In this document: in pieces, positions 35,210-45,252 of the stretch
How the letters are laid out: each line of letters opens with the position of its first letter
How positions within the stretch are numbered: position 1 is the stretch's first letter
Assembly: GCF_002269345.1 (NCBI RefSeq)
Contig: NZ_CP022889.1
Coordinates: forward strand, 310,001-374,000
Length of the DNA stretch: 64,000 nucleotides
Direction of reading: 5' to 3'
Origin: Tsuneonella mangrovi
GTDB taxonomy: Bacteria; Pseudomonadota; Alphaproteobacteria; Sphingomonadales; Sphingomonadaceae
The notes under the pieces: model-generated
Databases searched by the model: none
The model's input: the letters and a program-made list of their open reading frames with translations, nothing else
Told to the model about the DNA's origin: nothing
Position numbers and translations under genes: made by a program

Positions 35210-35216
35210 GCAGACG

Positions 35217-36092
35217 ATGACAACGCCCTCCGGGAAATTGCCTGCCGAAACGCGTTTTGCCGTCGTCCGCCAGCGGCTCGAGCAGTTTGAGCCGCTCCCC
35301 GGGTGGCACGCATGGGCTTACGAATTTGCATTGTTCGTGTTCAAGCAAGGCTGGGCGTGCCTGTTCGGGGCCTTGATGCTGGCGCTCCTGGTTGGAACCC
35401 ACTTGTTCTACCCCACCGACGCGCCAATCGCACGTTATGACTTTCTCACGTTATCCGCGTTGGCAATTCAGGTCGGGATGCTGGGGTTTCGGCTCGAAAC
35501 CTGGAGCGAGGCCAAGGTCATTCTCGCGTTTCACATCGTCGGCACGGTCATGGAGCTGTTCAAGACGGCGCACGGTTCATGGATATATCCCGAACCAAGC
35601 CTGCTCAGGATCGGCGGCGTACCGCTGTTCTCCGGGTTCATGTACGCAGCTGTTGGCAGCTATATTGCCCGCGTCTGGCGGATTTTCGATTTTCGCTTCT
35701 CCCACTACCCGCCGCTCTGGACGACGTGGATCCTTGGCGTCGCGATCTACATCAACTTCTTCGCACACCACTGGCTGCCCGACATTCGCCTCGGCCTGTT
35801 TGCGGCGATGTTCGTGCTGTTTGCCCGCACCCGGGTGTGGTTCAGCGTGTGGAGGCAACCGCGCTGGATGCCGTTGCTCGTTGGATGGCTGCTCGTGGCC
35901 CTGTTCATCTGGTTTGCGGAGAACCTGGGCACGTTCGCCCGCGCGTGGGCCTATCCCAACCAACTGCACGTCTGGGCGTTCGTCCCTCCGGCCAAGCTCG
36001 GCGCGTGGTACCTGCTGATGTACATCAGCTTCGTCCTGGTCAGCTGGGTAGCAAAGGTGCGCGAACCCTCCGACGGCACTGGCGCTCGGTGA
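35217..36092 (+). CDS. DUF817 family integral membrane protein
   Basis: 291 residues with about 8 helices. Conserved-looking polar spots within membranes include FHIVGTVMELFKTAHGSW (about 108-125) and FWFAENLGTFARAWAYPNQ near the end. This is the DUF817 (YoaT-like) family, whose function is unknown. It is transcribed toward the VWA gene, 22 bases upstream of it, and is likely cotranscribed with it. Confidence 0.83.
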   Translation: MTTPSGKLPAETRFAVVRQRLEQFEPLPGWHAWAYEFALFVFKQGWACLFGALMLALLVGTHLFYPTDAPIARYDFLTLSALAIQVGMLGFRLETWSEAKVILAFHIVGTVMELFKTAHGSWIYPEPSLLRIGGVPLFSGFMYAAVGSYIARVWRIFDFRFSHYPPLWTTWILGVAIYINFFAHHWLPDIRLGLFAAMFVLFARTRVWFSVWRQPRWMPLLVGWLLVALFIWFAENLGTFARAWAYPNQLHVWAFVPPAKLGAWYLLMYISFVLVSWVAKVREPSDGTGAR

Positions 36093-36114
36093 TAAGTAGC
36101 ACTAAGAGACCCAA

Positions 36115-37299
36115 ATGTTTCTGAACTTCGTAGACGAACTGCGCGCAGCAGGGATCAAGGCCAGCTTCAAGGAGCACCTCACGCTGCTGGAGGCGCTCGA
36201 CCGCGATGTGATCGAGCAGACGCCTGAGGCATTCTATTACCTCGCGCGCGCGACTTTCGTGAAGGACGAAGGGCTGATCGACCGGTTCGACCAGGTGTTC
36301 CAGAAGGTCTTCAAAGGGATAATGACCGATTACGGCCAAAACCCGGTCGATATTCCCGAGGACTGGCTCAAGGCGGTGGCCGAGAAGTTCCTCACGCCAG
36401 AGGAAATGGCCGAGATCGAGAAGATGGGCTCGTGGGACGAGCTTATGGACACGCTCAAGAAGCGCCTCGAGGAACAGGAAAAGCGCCACCAGGGTGGCAA
36501 CAAGTGGATCGGCACCGGCGGCACTTCGCCGTTCGGCAACTCGGGATACAATCCCGAAGGCGTGCGGATCGGGGGAGAAAGCAAGCACAAGCGCGCGGTC
36601 AAGGTGTGGGAAAAGCGCGAGTTCAAGAACCTCGACAACACCCGCGAACTGGGCACGCGCAACATCAAGGTCGCACTGCGCCGGTTGCGGCGATTTGCGC
36701 GCGAGGGCTCTGCAGACGAGCTCGATCTCGACGCTACGATCGAAGGCACCGCCAAGCAGGGCTGGCTCGACATCCATATGCGGCCCGAGCGGCACAATGC
36801 AGTCAAGCTGCTACTGTTCCTCGATGTCGGTGGGTCGATGGATCCGTTCATCAAGGTGACCGAGGAGCTGTTCAGCGCCGCCACAAGCGAGTTCAAGAAC
36901 CTCGAATTCTTCTACTTCCACAACTGCCTCTACGAAGGGGTGTGGAAGGATAACCGCCGCCGATGGGCCGAGCGGACCAAGACCTGGGACATCCTCCACA
37001 AGTACGGCCATGACTACAAGGTGGTGTTCGTCGGCGATGCGGCAATGAGCCCATACGAAATCACCCATCCCGGCGGCAGCGTTGAGCACATGAACGAGGA
37101 AGCCGGTGCAGTGTGGATGCACCGCGTGACCAACACCTATCCGGCGACGGTGTGGCTCAACCCGGTGCCCGAGAACCAGTGGGGCTATTCGCAGTCGACC
37201 AAGGTGCTACGCCAGTTGGTCGACGACCGGATGTATCCGCTCACGCTAGGCGGATTGGACGATGCAATGCGCGAACTGAGCCGCAAGCACGGAGCGTGA
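36115..37299 (+). CDS. VWA-domain protein, MoxR partner (CoxE-like)
   Basis: 394 residues. The N-terminal half is helical, with a Lys/Gly-rich middle (EKRHQGGNKWIGTGGTSPFG); the C-terminal half is a von Willebrand factor A fold with MIDAS-type LLFLDVGGSMDPF (DxGxS form) and VVFVGDAAMSP. These proteins normally follow a MoxR ATPase and form its client or adaptor module for metal-dependent complex maturation. Here moxR is 3.4 kb upstream. Start ATG 36115. Confidence 0.88.
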   Translation: MFLNFVDELRAAGIKASFKEHLTLLEALDRDVIEQTPEAFYYLARATFVKDEGLIDRFDQVFQKVFKGIMTDYGQNPVDIPEDWLKAVAEKFLTPEEMAEIEKMGSWDELMDTLKKRLEEQEKRHQGGNKWIGTGGTSPFGNSGYNPEGVRIGGESKHKRAVKVWEKREFKNLDNTRELGTRNIKVALRRLRRFAREGSADELDLDATIEGTAKQGWLDIHMRPERHNAVKLLLFLDVGGSMDPFIKVTEELFSAATSEFKNLEFFYFHNCLYEGVWKDNRRRWAERTKTWDILHKYGHDYKVVFVGDAAMSPYEITHPGGSVEHMNEEAGAVWMHRVTNTYPATVWLNPVPENQWGYSQSTKVLRQLVDDRMYPLTLGGLDDAMRELSRKHGA

Positions 37300-37311
37300 G
37301 CTGACGTTCCG

Positions 37312-38595
37312 TCACTGCTTATCCAGTTCGTCGTTCAGCCTGAGGCTTGCGCGCCAGAAAAAGAACGCGGGGATCAGGCTCATGAAGCTGGCGATGTAGA
37401 GCACCCACTGGACGCTGTTCTCGCCGAAACTGGGTTTGATTGCGTCCGAGAGAATACCGAACAAAAGCGGCCCCAGCCCCAGCCCGATCAGGTTCTGGAA
37501 GAACAGCAGGACAGCCGCGGCCATTGCGCGCGCCTCCGGCTTTACTAGCCCCTGAACGCATGAATAGGTCGGCCCGTAATACAGCGAGTTGAGCAATGTC
37601 GGTACGAAAAGCACGAAAAGCGCCAGACGCCAGTCCGCAACCCAATAGCCGAGGAAGGCCGTCGGAGCCGCGATCACCATGCCTATGGCAGGGGCGGTCA
37701 ACACGTGGCGCCGGTCGGTCTTGCCGAAACGATCGGCAATTCGTCCGCCGATAATGGTGCCGAGGATACCGGCAATCCCGTTGACCAGCCCGAAATAGAA
37801 CCCGGTCTCGCCAGGGGTCAGGCCGTGAGTTCGCTGGAAAAAAATCGTCGCCCAGGTAACCTTGCCATAACCGAGAAATGCGGCCGCCGAGCCTGCTGCC
37901 ATGACGAGCATCAGAGCGCGCGACCCGAAAATTGCTTTGAGCGTTTCGCTGTTTCCGAGTTGCTTCGGTGCGGTCAATGCGCTCGGCAGAGCTCCGGTTC
38001 GCCGCGGATCCTTCAGCATAATCAGCACGACCCCCGCCAGCAGTACGCCCGGCAGCCCGACGATCATGAACGCATGCCGCCAGCCGATGGTATCGGCGAG
38101 AACGCCGCCGATCATCATCCCCAGGACCGTACCGATCGGGATTCCGAGCGCGTAAAACGCAAGAGCGGACGCGCGCTTTTCCTTGGGTACACTGTCGCTG
38201 ATCAGGGAGTGTGCTGCAGGCGTACAACCAGCTTCGCCGACGCCGACCCCGATCCGGGCGAGCAAGAGGTGCGCGAAGTTCTGTGCAAGCCCGCTCAGCG
38301 CAGTCATCATCGACCAGATCGCCAGCGCCGCCGAGATCAGGCGCGGACGGCTTGTGCTGGGCCGATCGGCATATCGCGCGATCGGCAGCCCGAGCACGGT
38401 GTAGAACAGCGCGAAGGCAATGCCGGTCATCAGCCCGATCTGCGTGTCGCTGAGATGCAGCTCGAGCGCGATCGGTTCGGCCAGGATATTGACGATCTGC
38501 CGATCGATGAAATTGAAAATGTAGACGATCAGCAGGATCGACAGCATCGCCGTGACCCCGCCGCTCCGGGCGGTTCCCGCCGGTGCGCTTGCCAT
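37312..38595 (-). CDS. MFS transporter (spinster-like)
   Basis: 427 residues with 12 helices. FNFIDRQIVNILAEPI in the first helix and IARYADRPSTSR in the loop between helices 2 and 3 are the family marks of the bacterial spinster-like MFS carriers, often linked to hydrophobic or aromatic substrates. GGAGAGGA lies 6 bases before the ATG at 38595. Single gene, convergent with the VWA gene. Confidence 0.87.
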   Translation of the reverse strand: MASAPAGTARSGGVTAMLSILLIVYIFNFIDRQIVNILAEPIALELHLSDTQIGLMTGIAFALFYTVLGLPIARYADRPSTSRPRLISAALAIWSMMTALSGLAQNFAHLLLARIGVGVGEAGCTPAAHSLISDSVPKEKRASALAFYALGIPIGTVLGMMIGGVLADTIGWRHAFMIVGLPGVLLAGVVLIMLKDPRRTGALPSALTAPKQLGNSETLKAIFGSRALMLVMAAGSAAAFLGYGKVTWATIFFQRTHGLTPGETGFYFGLVNGIAGILGTIIGGRIADRFGKTDRRHVLTAPAIGMVIAAPTAFLGYWVADWRLALFVLFVPTLLNSLYYGPTYSCVQGLVKPEARAMAAAVLLFFQNLIGLGLGPLLFGILSDAIKPSFGENSVQWVLYIASFMSLIPAFFFWRASLRLNDELDKQ

Positions 38596-38751
38596 GAATG
38601 TCCTCTCCCTTGCGGCATTGGTGCGCCGTCTCGTGTGGCAGGTTCGGCGAGAGCACTGCCAGCGTCAAGCCTTGTCGCGGGCGTCATGCCGGAATCGGTT
38701 ACATGAATGTGCCCTCTTGGCGGTTCGCTCGCCCTGGCCCACCTTGGCATT

Positions 38752-39546
38752 ATGACGAAACAACCAGCACTGTTCGTCGGCCACGGCTCGCCGATGACGA
38801 TGATCACGCAAAACCCCGCGCGCGAGGGTATGGAGGCGGTTGGAAGGCGCATGCCTCGCCCCAATGCCGTCCTTGTCGTGACGGCGCACTGGACTACACA
38901 TGGTGAGACGCGGCTGACGGGTGGAACCGCTCCGCGAACCGTTCACGACTTTCGCGGATTTCCGCAGGAACTCTACGAGATCGAATACCCTGCCCCGGGT
39001 TCAACTGAATTGGCGGCGCGTGCGGCCGATTTGATCGGCGAACGGGCTGTGATCGATGAAGACCACGGATTTGATCATGGAGTTTGGGGCGTGCTGCTCC
39101 CGATGTTCCCGGATGCCGATATTCCGGTCGTCGCGATGAGCGTCGATATGGATTTGACAGGCGAGGAGCATGTCGCGCTTGGCCGCAAGCTTGCTCCGCT
39201 ACGCGACGAAGGCGTGGCGATCGTCGGTAGCGGCAATATCGTCCACAACCTGATGATGTGGCGGCAGACGGCCGGGACCCGCCCCGATTGGGCGGTCGCG
39301 TTTCAGCAGCGGACAAACAACGCAATCAAAGGGTGTGACGTCGCCGCTCTCACTTCCCACGCCAAGGATGACAACGCGGCGCAAATGGCGATCAACTCGG
39401 GCGAGCATTACATTCCGTTGCTGTATCCTCTCGGGGCGAGCAACGAACAGGACGGTGTCGGAATCTTCAACGACACGATCGACGGCTCGCTGTCGATGAC
39501 GTCCTATTTGTGGGGCGATGCTGAGATCGCCGCCAACCTTCAGTAG
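38752..39546 (+). CDS. YgiD/LigB-type extradiol ring-cleavage dioxygenase
   Basis: 264 residues, close to YgiD. FVGHGSPM near the N terminus and VVTAHWTTHGE provide metal-ligand His residues; EDHGFDHGVWGVLLPMFPDA is the central LigB motif, and GSGNIVHNL follows. Members open catechol rings such as DOPA using non-heme iron or zinc. The ATG at 38752 (MTKQPALFVGHG) is used, not the open extension. It overlaps the DUF1343 gene end by 7 bases, convergently. Confidence 0.9.
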   Translation: MTKQPALFVGHGSPMTMITQNPAREGMEAVGRRMPRPNAVLVVTAHWTTHGETRLTGGTAPRTVHDFRGFPQELYEIEYPAPGSTELAARAADLIGERAVIDEDHGFDHGVWGVLLPMFPDADIPVVAMSVDMDLTGEEHVALGRKLAPLRDEGVAIVGSGNIVHNLMMWRQTAGTRPDWAVAFQQRTNNAIKGCDVAALTSHAKDDNAAQMAINSGEHYIPLLYPLGASNEQDGVGIFNDTIDGSLSMTSYLWGDAEIAANLQ

Positions 39547-40739
39547 ATCAGTAGCGGAGCGATGCTTTCCTGCCAGCGCGCCTCGTCGGCGGCTGCCGTT
39601 GTTTCGAGGTCGAACGGTTCGGCTCCGTCGTCATCGACCCATTCGCGCAGGCTTGGCCCGCCATTGATGACGTCGATCGCGAGCCGGTCGAACTCGTACT
39701 CGTAGGGGAAGTCGCGCCACAGCGGGTAATCGGGATAGAGCCGCCGGATTGCCTTGAACGCGAGCGCCTGCAGGCGCCACGGGCGGAAAGCGGTGTGGTT
39801 GTAGAATTCGAGCTCGGCATGAACCATCAGCGCGCTGCACAGCTGCTTCTCGTGCTTGTGGAACGTCGGTTCGAACCAACAGGGCCTGATCGCGCAACCT
39901 TCCAGCCAATCGGTGGACAGGCGCCGCATTTCGGCCAGCACCGCGACCGCATCGATATCCGGAGCGCCAAACAGCACTTCGAGCGGGCGCGTCGTACCCC
40001 TTCCTTCGCTCAGCGTAGTGCCTTCGAGCATCACGGTCCCGGCATAGCATCGCGCCATGTTGAGGTTGGCGGCGTTGGGGCTCGGGTTGATCCACACCCG
40101 GGTCGCCGGCCAGCCAAAGCCCGGACCAGCCTCCGGTAACCAGTGGTGCATCTCGACCACGCGATATTCGACATCGAGATCGAATTCGCGGATGAACCAT
40201 TCGCCCATTTCGCCCATCGTCAGCCCGTGGCGCATCGGCATCGGCCCTGCGCCTACGAAGCTCTCCTCACCGGGGAGGAGCAATGTGCCTTCGACCGGCC
40301 TGCCCGCCGGATTGGGACGATCGAGGACCCAGACTTCCTTGCCGTGCTCGGCCGCGGCCTGGAGCAGGTAGAGCAATGTCGTGACGAATGTGTAGATCCG
40401 GCAACCGAGGTCTTGCAGGTCGAACAGGAACACGTCGGCGGTGCTCATCATCTGCCCGGTGGGGCGCCGGACTTCTCCGTAAAGGCTGAAAACCGGTATG
40501 CCGAAAACCGGATCGGTCTCGTCCCCGGTTTCGACCATATTGTCCTGCTTGTCGCCCTTGAGGCCGTGCTGCGGGCCGAACGCACTGGTTACGTTTATCC
40601 CGGCGGCGATCAAGGCATCGAGGCTATGCGTCAGGTCCGCAGTGACCGAAGCGGGATGCGCAACCAGGCCGACCCGCCGTCCTTCGAGTGGTTTGCGCAA
40701 GTCGGGGTCGGCGATCAGCCGGTCGATACCGAATTTCAT
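39540..40739 (-). CDS. DUF1343 protein, NamZ-like exo-N-acetylmuramidase (GH171)
   Basis: 399 residues. Hallmarks are FGPQHGLKGDKQ (about 54-65), PVFSLYGEVRRPT with candidate catalytic Glu89, DVFLFDLQDLGCRIYTF, and LDRPNPAG. The family founder, NamZ of Bacillus subtilis, releases MurNAc from peptidoglycan ends. This copy has no signal peptide, so it would work in the cytoplasm, perhaps in cell-wall recycling. The ATG at 40739 overlaps the stop of the DOMON-like gene (ATGA). Confidence 0.86.
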   Translation of the reverse strand: MKFGIDRLIADPDLRKPLEGRRVGLVAHPASVTADLTHSLDALIAAGINVTSAFGPQHGLKGDKQDNMVETGDETDPVFGIPVFSLYGEVRRPTGQMMSTADVFLFDLQDLGCRIYTFVTTLLYLLQAAAEHGKEVWVLDRPNPAGRPVEGTLLLPGEESFVGAGPMPMRHGLTMGEMGEWFIREFDLDVEYRVVEMHHWLPEAGPGFGWPATRVWINPSPNAANLNMARCYAGTVMLEGTTLSEGRGTTRPLEVLFGAPDIDAVAVLAEMRRLSTDWLEGCAIRPCWFEPTFHKHEKQLCSALMVHAELEFYNHTAFRPWRLQALAFKAIRRLYPDYPLWRDFPYEYEFDRLAIDVINGGPSLREWVDDDGAEPFDLETTAAADEARWQESIAPLLIY

Positions 40740-41278
40740 GGGGCTGGCGGTGCCGCAAGCTCCGCGGCGAAGCAAGCCGGATCGTGGAAATCGGGCTTCG
40801 CCTCGGGGTGTGCGATCGCCCAGTAGGACATCACTCCGCCCTCTTCCTCGAGGATTGCCGAAATGCCCATCGCTCCGGGCAAGGAAGGGAGCAGGTCTCG
40901 CGGAATCGCTGCGTCGACAATCGCAAAGGTCGAACCCTCGCGGACCCCGGTCTCGGGTTCTCGAGAGCCCGGCCGATCTTCCATCCCGTCGCGATATTCG
41001 GAAAAATCGTATGCCGCCCAGCGACCCGAAGGCGACAGGTTGATCTCGGTATAGGCTTCGCCCCCATCGGGCTTGAGGAACAACTCGAAACAGGTCGTCC
41101 GCCACAGTTCGTCCTGTCGGCCGCGCCCGGAATATGAAGGCACTACTAGCGCCCCGGTTCCATCGACCCGCCACCGCATCCTCAGGACATCGGCGTCAAA
41201 GCCGATCACCCGTGCTTCCACCCGCGTTACCTGCACAGGCGGAAAAGCCGCATGCGGGTGAAGTTGATACGTTTGCAT
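40736..41278 (-). CDS. DOMON-like domain protein
   Basis: 180 residues of beta-rich sequence without signal peptide. CFELFLKPDGGEAYTEINLSPSGRWAAYDF (about 65-95, quoted in part: CFELFLKP, INLSPSGRW) is the carbohydrate-binding-like DOMON core seen in sphingomonad proteins annotated DOMON-like. It is coupled to the NamZ-like gene by a 4-base overlap, which suggests binding or guiding of a sugar substrate; this is inference. It diverges from tyrS across only 32 bases. Confidence 0.8.
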   Translation of the reverse strand: MQTYQLHPHAAFPPVQVTRVEARVIGFDADVLRMRWRVDGTGALVVPSYSGRGRQDELWRTTCFELFLKPDGGEAYTEINLSPSGRWAAYDFSEYRDGMEDRPGSREPETGVREGSTFAIVDAAIPRDLLPSLPGAMGISAILEEEGGVMSYWAIAHPEAKPDFHDPACFAAELAAPPAP

Positions 41279-41310
41279 GAACGCGCCCCCGTGCTAACCG
41301 CCCGCCCGCT

Positions 41311-42519
41311 ATGAGCGAATACAAATCCGATCTGCTTCGCCTGCTCGATGAACGTGGCTATGTCCACCAGATGACCGACGCGCAAGGGCTGGATGCCCTC
41401 GCCGCGCGCCAAATCATGCCGGGATATATCGGATTCGACGCGACCGCTCCTTCGCTCCATGTCGGATCGCTGGTCCAGATCATGATGCTGCGCCGCCTGC
41501 AGCAGACAGGTCACAAGCCGATCGTGGTGATGGGCGGCGGCACTACGAAGGTCGGCGATCCGTCTGGCAAGGACGAGAGCCGCAAGATGCTCACCAGCCA
41601 GGACATCGACGACAATATCGCCAGTATCCGGACGGTGTTCGAGCGCCTGCTGACGTTCGGAGACGGACCGACCGACGCGATCATGGTCAACAACGACGAG
41701 TGGCTCTCCACGCTCGGATATATTGAGTTGCTGCGTGACGTGGGTCCGCATTTCACGATCAACCGGATGCTGACGTTCGATTCGGTCAAATTACGGCTAG
41801 ATCGCGAACAGCCGCTGACCTTCCTCGAATTCAACTACATGATCCTGCAGGCCTACGACTTCCTCGAATTGGCTCGTCGTTACGATTGCCGCCTGCAGAT
41901 GGGCGGCAGCGACCAATGGGGCAACATCGTCAACGGGCTGGAACTGTCACGCAGGATGGAAGGGCGCGAGCTGTTCGGGTTCACAACCCCGCTGCTCACC
42001 ACGGCAGACGGGGCGAAAATGGGCAAGACCGCCGCTGGCGCAGTCTGGCTCAACGAAGACCAGCTTCCGGCCTACGACTTCTGGCAATACTGGCGCAACG
42101 CGGACGACCGCGATGTCGGTCGGTTCCTGCGGCTGTTCACGGACTTGCCGCTGGACGAGATCGCGCGTCTCGAAGGCCTCGAGGGTGCGGAGATCAATTC
42201 CGCCAAGATCGTACTGGCGAACGAAGTCACCAGGCTCGTGCGCGGAGAGGAAGCTGCGAAGTCAGCCGAAGCGACCGCCGCGCAGACATTCGTCGGCGGC
42301 GGTGCCGGAGAGGACCTGCCGCGGCTATCGCTCGAGGAAGGAATGACTATCGCTTCTGCGCTCAACGCGCTTGGCTTTGTCGCCTCGAACGGGGAAGCAA
42401 AGCGCAAAGTTGCCGAAGGCGCGGTCAGGCTCGATGGCGAGCCCGTGAGTGATGCCGCAGCGCTCGTAACCCGCGGAAAAATAAGCCTCGGCAAGAAGAA
42501 ACACGCGATAATCGAATAG
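41311..42519 (+). CDS. tyrS: Tyrosyl-tRNA synthetase
   Basis: 402 residues, class I synthetase. The HIGH-type motif is APSLHVGSL (about 46-54), the KMSKS-type motif is AKMGKTAAG (about 234-242), and [14 protein letters not shown] binds tyrosine/tRNA. An S4 RNA-binding domain closes the protein ([19 protein letters not shown]). The short insertion and length place it in the TyrRS class of alphaproteobacteria. Its upstream region is shared with the DOMON-like gene. Confidence 0.96.
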   Translation: MSEYKSDLLRLLDERGYVHQMTDAQGLDALAARQIMPGYIGFDATAPSLHVGSLVQIMMLRRLQQTGHKPIVVMGGGTTKVGDPSGKDESRKMLTSQDIDDNIASIRTVFERLLTFGDGPTDAIMVNNDEWLSTLGYIELLRDVGPHFTINRMLTFDSVKLRLDREQPLTFLEFNYMILQAYDFLELARRYDCRLQMGGSDQWGNIVNGLELSRRMEGRELFGFTTPLLTTADGAKMGKTAAGAVWLNEDQLPAYDFWQYWRNADDRDVGRFLRLFTDLPLDEIARLEGLEGAEINSAKIVLANEVTRLVRGEEAAKSAEATAAQTFVGGGAGEDLPRLSLEEGMTIASALNALGFVASNGEAKRKVAEGAVRLDGEPVSDAAALVTRGKISLGKKKHAIIE

Positions 42520-42531
42520 AAAACTGTATAA

Positions 42532-42571
42532 TTAACAGCCTATTGTCTCATTTTGAGACATCCGATGTTAA
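42532..42571. promoter_or_regulatory. Nested AT-rich dyad between tyrS and PilZ genes
   Basis: An inner perfect dyad TGTCTCA-TTT-TGAGACA (42544-42560) is framed by an outer pair TTAACA (42532-42537) and TGTTAA (42566-42571), nearly concentric. The DNA is markedly AT-richer than its surroundings. It may be the tyrS terminator or an operator for the PilZ gene that starts 62 bases later; no T tract follows the inner stem. Confidence 0.4.
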
Positions 42572-42632
42572 CTCTAAATCAGCCTTTCCGAGCGATAAGG
42601 GTCGTCCACTTCACAAGGGAGGGACGTGGAGA

Positions 42633-42971
42633 ATGTCAGTCGGAGCACAGCTGTCGGTCACCGATCTGCGTCGCGCTGCGCGGCATCCGGTCGATTATCC
42701 GGTCATCGCCGAGCACCATGAGCGCGGCGATCTGAAGCTGCATATCTCGAACATCTCCGCGCACGGCTTCATGGTCGACGATGCTTCGGGTCTCGCCCGT
42801 GGTGATCGGGTGATCATCCGCTTGCCGCACATTGGCCGGATCGAAGCCTATTGCATCTGGACTCGTGACGATCGTGCCGGGTTCCAGTTCGAACGAATCA
42901 TCCGGGTCGACGATTTCGTACCGATGATCGACGAGCTCCAGCCCAACCCGCGCCTGCGCCGTCGGCGCTAA
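42633..42971 (+). CDS. Single-domain PilZ protein (c-di-GMP binding)
   Basis: 112 residues. It carries the two c-di-GMP motifs: RRAAR (RxxxR) near residues 13-17 and NISAHG (D/NxSxxG) near 41-46, followed by a beta barrel. Single PilZ proteins are effectors that pass the c-di-GMP signal to motility, EPS or other partners. The ATG at 42633 is used; the frame extends upstream over the nested dyad but lacks family character there. It is one of two PilZ genes in the window. Confidence 0.83.
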   Translation: MSVGAQLSVTDLRRAARHPVDYPVIAEHHERGDLKLHISNISAHGFMVDDASGLARGDRVIIRLPHIGRIEAYCIWTRDDRAGFQFERIIRVDDFVPMIDELQPNPRLRRRR

Positions 42972-42999
42972 AAAAGATTTGATTCTCGGCTGACGCGAA

Positions 43000-43018
43000 G
43001 CGCTTGCTTGGCAAGCGC
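43000..43018. other. Perfect 8-bp hairpin before the MFS gene
   Basis: GCGCTTGC-TTG-GCAAGCGC, 28 bases after the PilZ stop and 26 bases before the MFS GTG start. There is no T tract. It may be a weak terminator or a leader hairpin. Confidence 0.4.
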
Positions 43019-43043
43019 GCTCCGTCCTGCCACATGGTTTGGC

Positions 43044-44306
43044 GTGAGCGACGCGCCGCATCCCCTCAAGATAGGCAATTTCCGGGCGTATTTTGTTGCG
43101 CGCCTGGCGACGACGATTGCGGTCAGCGCGCAAGCGATCATCATTGGCTGGCAGGTTTACGGGATTGCCCGCGAGACCCTCGACATCAAGCAGGCGGCCT
43201 TCCTGCTCGGGATGATCGGGCTGGTCCAATTCGTCCCGCTGTTCCTGCTGACTCCGCTGGTCGGTCTGGTCGCGGATACCTTCGAGCGGCGCTGGATCGT
43301 TCGGGGAACGTCGGCCCTTCTGACCATTAACGCGGCGGTGCTTGGCTTCCTGACCTGGTCAGGCGCGCTTACGCTGCCTTACCTGTTCGTCGCGGCGGTT
43401 CTCGTAGGCGTGGCGCGCGCATTCTCCGGACCGGCATTTTCCGCCCTCGCGCCCAATCTCGTCCCGCGAGAGACCTTGCCGACTGCCATCGCAGTCAGCT
43501 CGATCGCATGGCAAACCGGCACGATCGCGGGCCCAAGCGTCGGCGGCGTCCTCTACGCGATCCATCCGGACGTGGCGTACGGAGCGATCTCGGCAATGCT
43601 CGCATTCGGCCTGTTGATGCTGTTTCTCATCGGCAAGGTTCCGCAGCCGCCGGTCCAGAAAGACCGCCACCCGATCCACCGGGTAATCGACGGATTCGCC
43701 TACGTGCGTGACAATCGACTCGTGCTGGCGGCAATCACGCTCGACCTGTTCGTAGTTCTCCTGGCCGGTGCGACCGCCTTGCTCCCGGTGTTTGCGCGCG
43801 ATATCCTGCACGTTGGCGCGGACGGGTTTGGTCTGCTCGCAGCCGGTATGGGGATCGGTGCCGCTTCAGGATCGATCTGGTTCTCGATCAAGCCGATGAA
43901 GACCGAAGTCGGCCTGAAGATGCTGTTCGCGGTGATCGTGTTCGCACTGGCGATCCTCACATTCGGGCTATCGCGCAACTTCTGGCTGAGTTTCGGCGCT
44001 CTGGTCGTTGCCGGCGGGGCCGACATGGTATCTGTCTACGTCCGGCAATCGCTCATCCAGTTGCACACGCCCGACGAAATGCGCGGGCGGGTCGGTGCCG
44101 TCTCGATGCTGACTATTTCGGCATCCAATGAGCTGGGAGAGGCCGAATCGGGCATCATGGCCTCTATCCTCGGTCCGGTCGGTGCCGTAGTGTTCGGTGG
44201 GGTCGCGGCAATTGGTATCACTATTGCGTGGGCGAGGCTGTTTCCCGAGCTGCGCCATGCCCGCACGTTCGATCCGAAGGATCATGCACACACTGCGACC
44301 AACTAG
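43044..44306 (+). CDS. MFS transporter (EntS/MFS_3-like)
   Basis: About 420 residues, 12 helices. GLVADTFERRWIVRGT after helix 2 and ALAPNLVPRETLPTAIA later are typical of the MFS_3/EntS-like exporters. The start is uncertain: a GTG at 43044 (SDAPHPLKIGNFRAYF) fits the family, whereas a TTG at 43008 would place a hairpin inside the gene. The substrate is unknown. It precedes cysK by 12 bases, and the cysK ribosome site AGGAGG overlaps its end. Confidence 0.85.
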   Translation: MSDAPHPLKIGNFRAYFVARLATTIAVSAQAIIIGWQVYGIARETLDIKQAAFLLGMIGLVQFVPLFLLTPLVGLVADTFERRWIVRGTSALLTINAAVLGFLTWSGALTLPYLFVAAVLVGVARAFSGPAFSALAPNLVPRETLPTAIAVSSIAWQTGTIAGPSVGGVLYAIHPDVAYGAISAMLAFGLLMLFLIGKVPQPPVQKDRHPIHRVIDGFAYVRDNRLVLAAITLDLFVVLLAGATALLPVFARDILHVGADGFGLLAAGMGIGAASGSIWFSIKPMKTEVGLKMLFAVIVFALAILTFGLSRNFWLSFGALVVAGGADMVSVYVRQSLIQLHTPDEMRGRVGAVSMLTISASNELGEAESGIMASILGPVGAVVFGGVAAIGITIAWARLFPELRHARTFDPKDHAHTATN

Positions 44307-44318
44307 GAGGCCATTTCG

Positions 44319-45236
<918 letters not shown>

Positions 45237-45252
45237 TCGCGAGGCCTGACAA

